Shown piece after piece: positions 63,782 through 64,000 of a DNA stretch of 64,000 bases (position 1 is the stretch's first letter; each line of letters starts with the position of its first letter). This DNA is from Pisaster brevispinus. Lineage: Eukaryota; Echinodermata; Asteroidea; Forcipulatida; Asteriidae. Under the pieces are notes generated by a model. It ran no database searches, was not told the origin of the DNA, and saw only the letters and a list, made by a program, of their open reading frames with translations. Where the stretch lies: positions 8,494,001 to 8,558,000 of the forward strand of contig JAMKCF010000020.1 in assembly GCA_023634235.1 (NCBI GenBank), written 5' to 3'. The position numbers and the translations under genes were made by a program.

Positions 63782-64000
63782 GTACATTTCAGGAGTTGCC
63801 ATAACGTTGTGCTTTTAATCATTTTTAAAAACAAACTTGAAACTGCTGTAGTCATAGAAATTAGACTATGTTGATCAAAATATCCAAGGCTCTAAACTTA
63901 TACCGCACTTGCCAGAATACGTGTACCATTTAGCTTGACTGATTTCCTGCTGTGTTTGGCAGAAAATTGCTAAGCAATATTTTATAAATTTGCTGCAAGC

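Noticed and set aside
1..64000. CRISPR arrays, bacterial-type operons, rRNA genes
   Set aside because: None seen. The window is eukaryotic, and its tandem repeats have no spacer structure.

Overview
This is a eukaryotic genomic window, AT-rich in its spacers, with spliced genes, long introns and many retroposons and miniature DNA transposons. The gene content (a four-copy secreted C-type lectin array, an SNX19-type sorting nexin, an OATP/SLCO transporter), tRNA-derived SINEs and L2-like LINEs suggest a marine deuterostome invertebrate, most likely an echinoderm such as a sea star. The species call is inference; nothing here fixes it. All three gene systems lie on the + strand.

Region 1 (1-28.4 kb) is a tandem array of four intronless genes, each encoding a signal peptide, a C-type lectin domain with EPN and WND sugar-binding motifs, and a C-terminal PAN/apple-like domain. 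Copy 1 (1838) has one in-frame TAG; copies 2 (11258), 3 (20797) and 4 (25125) are intact. Copies 2 and 3 differ at three residues and come from a recent tandem duplication of about 9.5 kb, whose junction can be read near 13175. Every lectin is followed by the same decayed second copy of its own 3' end. Signal peptide and PAN domain are nearly constant across copies, while the lectin domain varies.

Region 2 (28.6-44.2 kb) is a complete nine-exon SNX19-like gene. Every exon joins in phase to give a predicted 1245-residue protein (membrane hairpin, PXA, long disordered linker, PX, Nexin_C). Its introns hold a SINE nested in an L2-like LINE, a hAT-like element with an 8-bp target duplication, several inverted-repeat elements, and a 429-bp SINE-derived tandem array that ends at the last splice acceptor.

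Region 3 (44.2-61 kb) is gene-poor. It holds a broken L2-like LINE and a SINE on the minus strand, fragments of a possible mobile-element-derived protein, a ~110-bp satellite-like repeat at three places, a 20-bp minisatellite and poly-C tracts.

Region 4 (61-64 kb) is the 5' part of an SLCO4-like organic anion transporter gene (three exons seen) that runs off the right edge.

The lectin array looks like a diversifying secreted recognition family. SNX19 and SLCO are unrelated neighbours; no operon-like cooperation is implied. Splice sites and homologies were read by eye, with no database search.
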